Shown here: positions 5,677 to 7,725 of the stretch, piece after piece | Position numbering within the stretch: the stretch's first letter is position 1 | Layout of the letters: each line of letters starts with the position of its first letter | NCBI GenBank assembly: GCA_019454665.1 | Contig: JACFNW010000092.1 | Location: 1 to 7,725, forward strand | Reading direction: 5' to 3' | Length of the DNA stretch: 7,725 nucleotides | Source: Fimbriimonadaceae bacterium | Lineage (GTDB): Bacteria > Armatimonadota > Fimbriimonadia > Fimbriimonadales > Fimbriimonadaceae | Notes under the pieces: model-generated | What the model was told of the DNA's origin: nothing | The model's input: the letters and a program-made list of their open reading frames with translations, nothing else | Database searches by the model: none | Program-made: the position numbers and the translations under genes

Positions 5677-7725
5677 ATGCACGCGCTGCAGGTGCTGGAA
5701 TACTCCGCTATCCTTGAACCGCTCGCCCAGAGTTGCGAGACCGCTATGGGTGCGGATGCCGCCCTGCGGGTGCTTCCAGACTTCGAACCCCATGCGGTTT
5801 GGACGGGTCTCGACGAGACCGACCAAGCCGCTCAGCTCGTGGATCGCTTCCCGCCCCCATCGCTCCACGGCGTCCGCGACTTGCGAGAGGCCATGAGGCG
5901 CGCCCGAAAGGGTGGCGACCTCGGCGGCATCGAGCTGTTCCGCGCGGGCATGGCGCTTCGCTGCATGGGCGAGTTCGCGCGCTACATCGAGGGCAAGAAG
6001 GACCTCGCTCCAAGCCTCTGGGAGATGGCCCTCGGCATCCCGTCGCTCCCCGCTTTGGAGCGCAAGCTGACCTCGAGCTTGGATGCCGACGGCGAAGTGC
6101 TGGACTCGGCGAGCCCCTTGCTCGCGGACTTGCGGCGGCGCAAGCTCGCGGCGGCGTCGCGCATCGTCGAACGCATCCAGAGCTACGTCTCGAAGCACCG
6201 CGACCTGCTCTCCGACCCGCTTTACACCGTCCGGGACGGGCGGTACGTCATCCCGCTCAAATCGGAAAACCGGGGCAAAGTGCCGGGCATCGTCCACGAC
6301 ACAAGCTCCTCGGGCCAGACGCTGTTCGTCGAGCCGCAGCCGGTGGTGGAGTTGGGCAACGCCCTGCGCGAAGCCGAAGCCGCCGAGCGGGAGGAGGTGC
6401 GGCGCATCCTGCTGGCGCTCTCGCGCGAGGTGGGCCAGCACGCCGAGGAGATCGCCTACGGCATCGGGCGGATCGGCGAGCTGGACCTGCGGTTCGCCAA
6501 AGCGCGGCTGGGGCACCAGATGGGCGGCACCCTACCCGAGCGCGCGAACGGTTCGTGGATCGAGATCGAGGGCGGGCGGCACCCCATGCTCCGCAAGGAA
6601 GAGGCCGTGCCGCTCGACATCCACGTCGGCCGCGACCGTCCGTGCCTGCTGATCACCGGCCCGAACACGGGCGGCAAAACGGTCTCGATCAAGACGGTCG
6701 GCCTCTTCGTGCTGATGGCGCAATCGGGCATGATGGTGCCCGCAAGGCACGTTCGGCTTGGGCCGTTCACGCAGGTTTGGGCGGATATCGGCGACGAGCA
6801 AAGCCTTGCCCAATCGCTCAGCACGTTCAGCGCCCACCTCAAGAACATCGCCCAAGCGATCAAGGAGTTGAAGCCTGGCGCGTTGGTCCTTCTGGACGAG
6901 ATTGGTGCGGGCACCGATCCCGCCGAGGGGGCGGCGCTTGCCAAAGCCATCCTCTCGCACCTGCGGGACCACGGGGCGCGCGTGCTGGCCAGCACCCACT
7001 ACGGCGAGCTCAAGGCGTTCGCCTACGAGGCCGATGGGTTCGCCAACGCCTCGATGGAATTCGACGTGAAGACGTTGCGTCCGACATACCGGCTGCTGAT
7101 GGGCTCGCCCGGCGCAAGCCACGCGTTGCGCATCGCCGAGCGGTACGGCATCCCCAAGAGCGTGGTGGACGCCGCACACGAAGGGTTGGGGACCACGCAG
7201 CAGGAGGTCTCGCGGATGCTGGAAGAACTCGAGACCGCCCAGCGCCAGGCTCGCCGGGCCCAAGGCGAAGCCGACCGGCTGGCCGCGCGCCTGCGCGAAT
7301 TGGAATCGAGCGCCGAGAGCAAACTCGACGAGGCGAAGGAAGCCAAGCGCAGGGCCAACGAGGCCGCCCGCAACGCGCTCCAGGAGACCCTTCGCGAGCT
7401 GAGGCTGGAGGCCAACCGCATCTTCGAAACGCTCAAAGCCGCAGCAGGACCGAAAGCCGCGCAGCAGGCTCGCGAGGACTTCAAGGTGCTGCACGCCATG
7501 GGCGAGGAGGCGCTCGCGGCCTTCGAAGCCGAGGAGCCGACCCGAACCCAGCCCGCCGAACCGGTTGCACTGACCAAGGGCGATTCCGTCCATATCGAGG
7601 GCTATGGCAAGGTCGGGGTGCTGCTCGAAACGCCCTCGGGCAAGACGGCAAGCGTTCAGATCGGACCGCTCAAGATGCAGGTCTCGCTTGACAAACTGAG
7701 GCCAACCAAGCCCGCCGATGTGACC
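5677..7725 (+). CDS. mutS2: MutS2-family ATPase, 3' end cut by the window
   Basis: The 683 codons present are open to the last base. The N-terminus H-A-L-Q-V-L-E-Y-S-A-I-L and the following helical core match MutS2, which lacks the mismatch-binding domain of MutS. The ATPase domain carries Walker A G328-P-N-T-G-G-K334-T335, a signature-like D373-E-Q-S with S-T-F-S, and Walker B L-L-D407-E408-I-G-A-G-T-D-P. The MutS2-typical S439-T-H-Y-G-E-L-K follows. A charged coiled coil begins near Q509 and runs to about 600. A small KOW-like beta domain (about 634-675) then precedes the window edge. The C-terminal Smr domain expected in a protein of about 780 residues lies beyond the window. MutS2 proteins have been linked to suppression of homologous recombination and to rescue of collided ribosomes. 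An in-frame ATG at 5668 is possible but would overlap the proposed -10 box. A strong terminator lies just upstream, so mutS2 probably has its own promoter. Confidence 0.95.
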   Translation, partial: MHALQVLEYSAILEPLAQSCETAMGADAALRVLPDFEPHAVWTGLDETDQAAQLVDRFPPPSLHGVRDLREAMRRARKGGDLGGIELFRAGMALRCMGEFARYIEGKKDLAPSLWEMALGIPSLPALERKLTSSLDADGEVLDSASPLLADLRRRKLAAASRIVERIQSYVSKHRDLLSDPLYTVRDGRYVIPLKSENRGKVPGIVHDTSSSGQTLFVEPQPVVELGNALREAEAAEREEVRRILLALSREVGQHAEEIAYGIGRIGELDLRFAKARLGHQMGGTLPERANGSWIEIEGGRHPMLRKEEAVPLDIHVGRDRPCLLITGPNTGGKTVSIKTVGLFVLMAQSGMMVPARHVRLGPFTQVWADIGDEQSLAQSLSTFSAHLKNIAQAIKELKPGALVLLDEIGAGTDPAEGAALAKAILSHLRDHGARVLASTHYGELKAFAYEADGFANASMEFDVKTLRPTYRLLMGSPGASHALRIAERYGIPKSVVDAAHEGLGTTQQEVSRMLEELETAQRQARRAQGEADRLAARLRELESSAESKLDEAKEAKRRANEAARNALQETLRELRLEANRIFETLKAAAGPKAAQQAREDFKVLHAMGEEALAAFEAEEPTRTQPAEPVALTKGDSVHIEGYGKVGVLLETPSGKTASVQIGPLKMQVSLDKLRPTKPADVT

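Overview
The window looks like a stretch of GC-rich bacterial chromosome carrying mostly core genes, interrupted by one clearly different two-gene block. The flanks have the strong G/C preference of a high-GC genome (42 of 60 bases are G or C in 6901-6960). The block between about 1.55 and 3.1 kb is much poorer (26 of 60 in 2341-2400, 27 of 60 in 2641-2700). The organism cannot be fixed from this sequence. A secreted serine hydrolase, a MutS2, a Maf protein and a SurA/PrsA-like lipid-free membrane-anchored foldase fit several phyla. Apparent leaderless starts and the overall gene flavour hint at something like Armatimonadota, but that is only a guess.

Layout. (1) 92-1477, plus strand: an exported penicillin-binding-protein/class C beta-lactamase-type serine hydrolase with all three catalytic motifs. 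(2) 3094-1551, minus strand, convergent with the hydrolase: a low-GC pair made of an AAA/ABC-type ATPase (338 aa) followed after 2 nt by a 174-aa protein with a VVECK motif typical of PD-(D/E)XK nuclease-like folds. (3) 3095-3374: a divergent intergenic region with a plausible plus-strand promoter. (4) 3375-4405: a two-gene unit, an RbsD/FucU-like sugar mutarotase-family protein overlapping by 4 nt (TTGA) with a Maf-family nucleotide pyrophosphatase. (5) 4486-5589: a membrane-anchored SurA/PrsA-like chaperone with a degenerate parvulin region, closed by a textbook rho-independent terminator. (6) 5677 to the window end: mutS2, complete at the N-terminus and cut by the window edge before the expected Smr domain.

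How the parts work together. The plus-strand genes are housekeeping functions (nucleotide-pool sanitation, protein folding outside the cytoplasm, MutS2) with no obvious common pathway. The minus-strand pair is the accessory element and the most interesting part. An ATPase with Walker A, Walker B and H-loop motifs, translationally coupled to a small putative nuclease-like partner and embedded as a low-GC island, has the general architecture of two-gene ATPase-effector anti-phage systems. I cannot match it to a named system from sequence alone, so it is offered as a candidate undescribed defence module.

I saw no tRNA, rRNA, CRISPR array, insertion sequence, integrase or replication origin.
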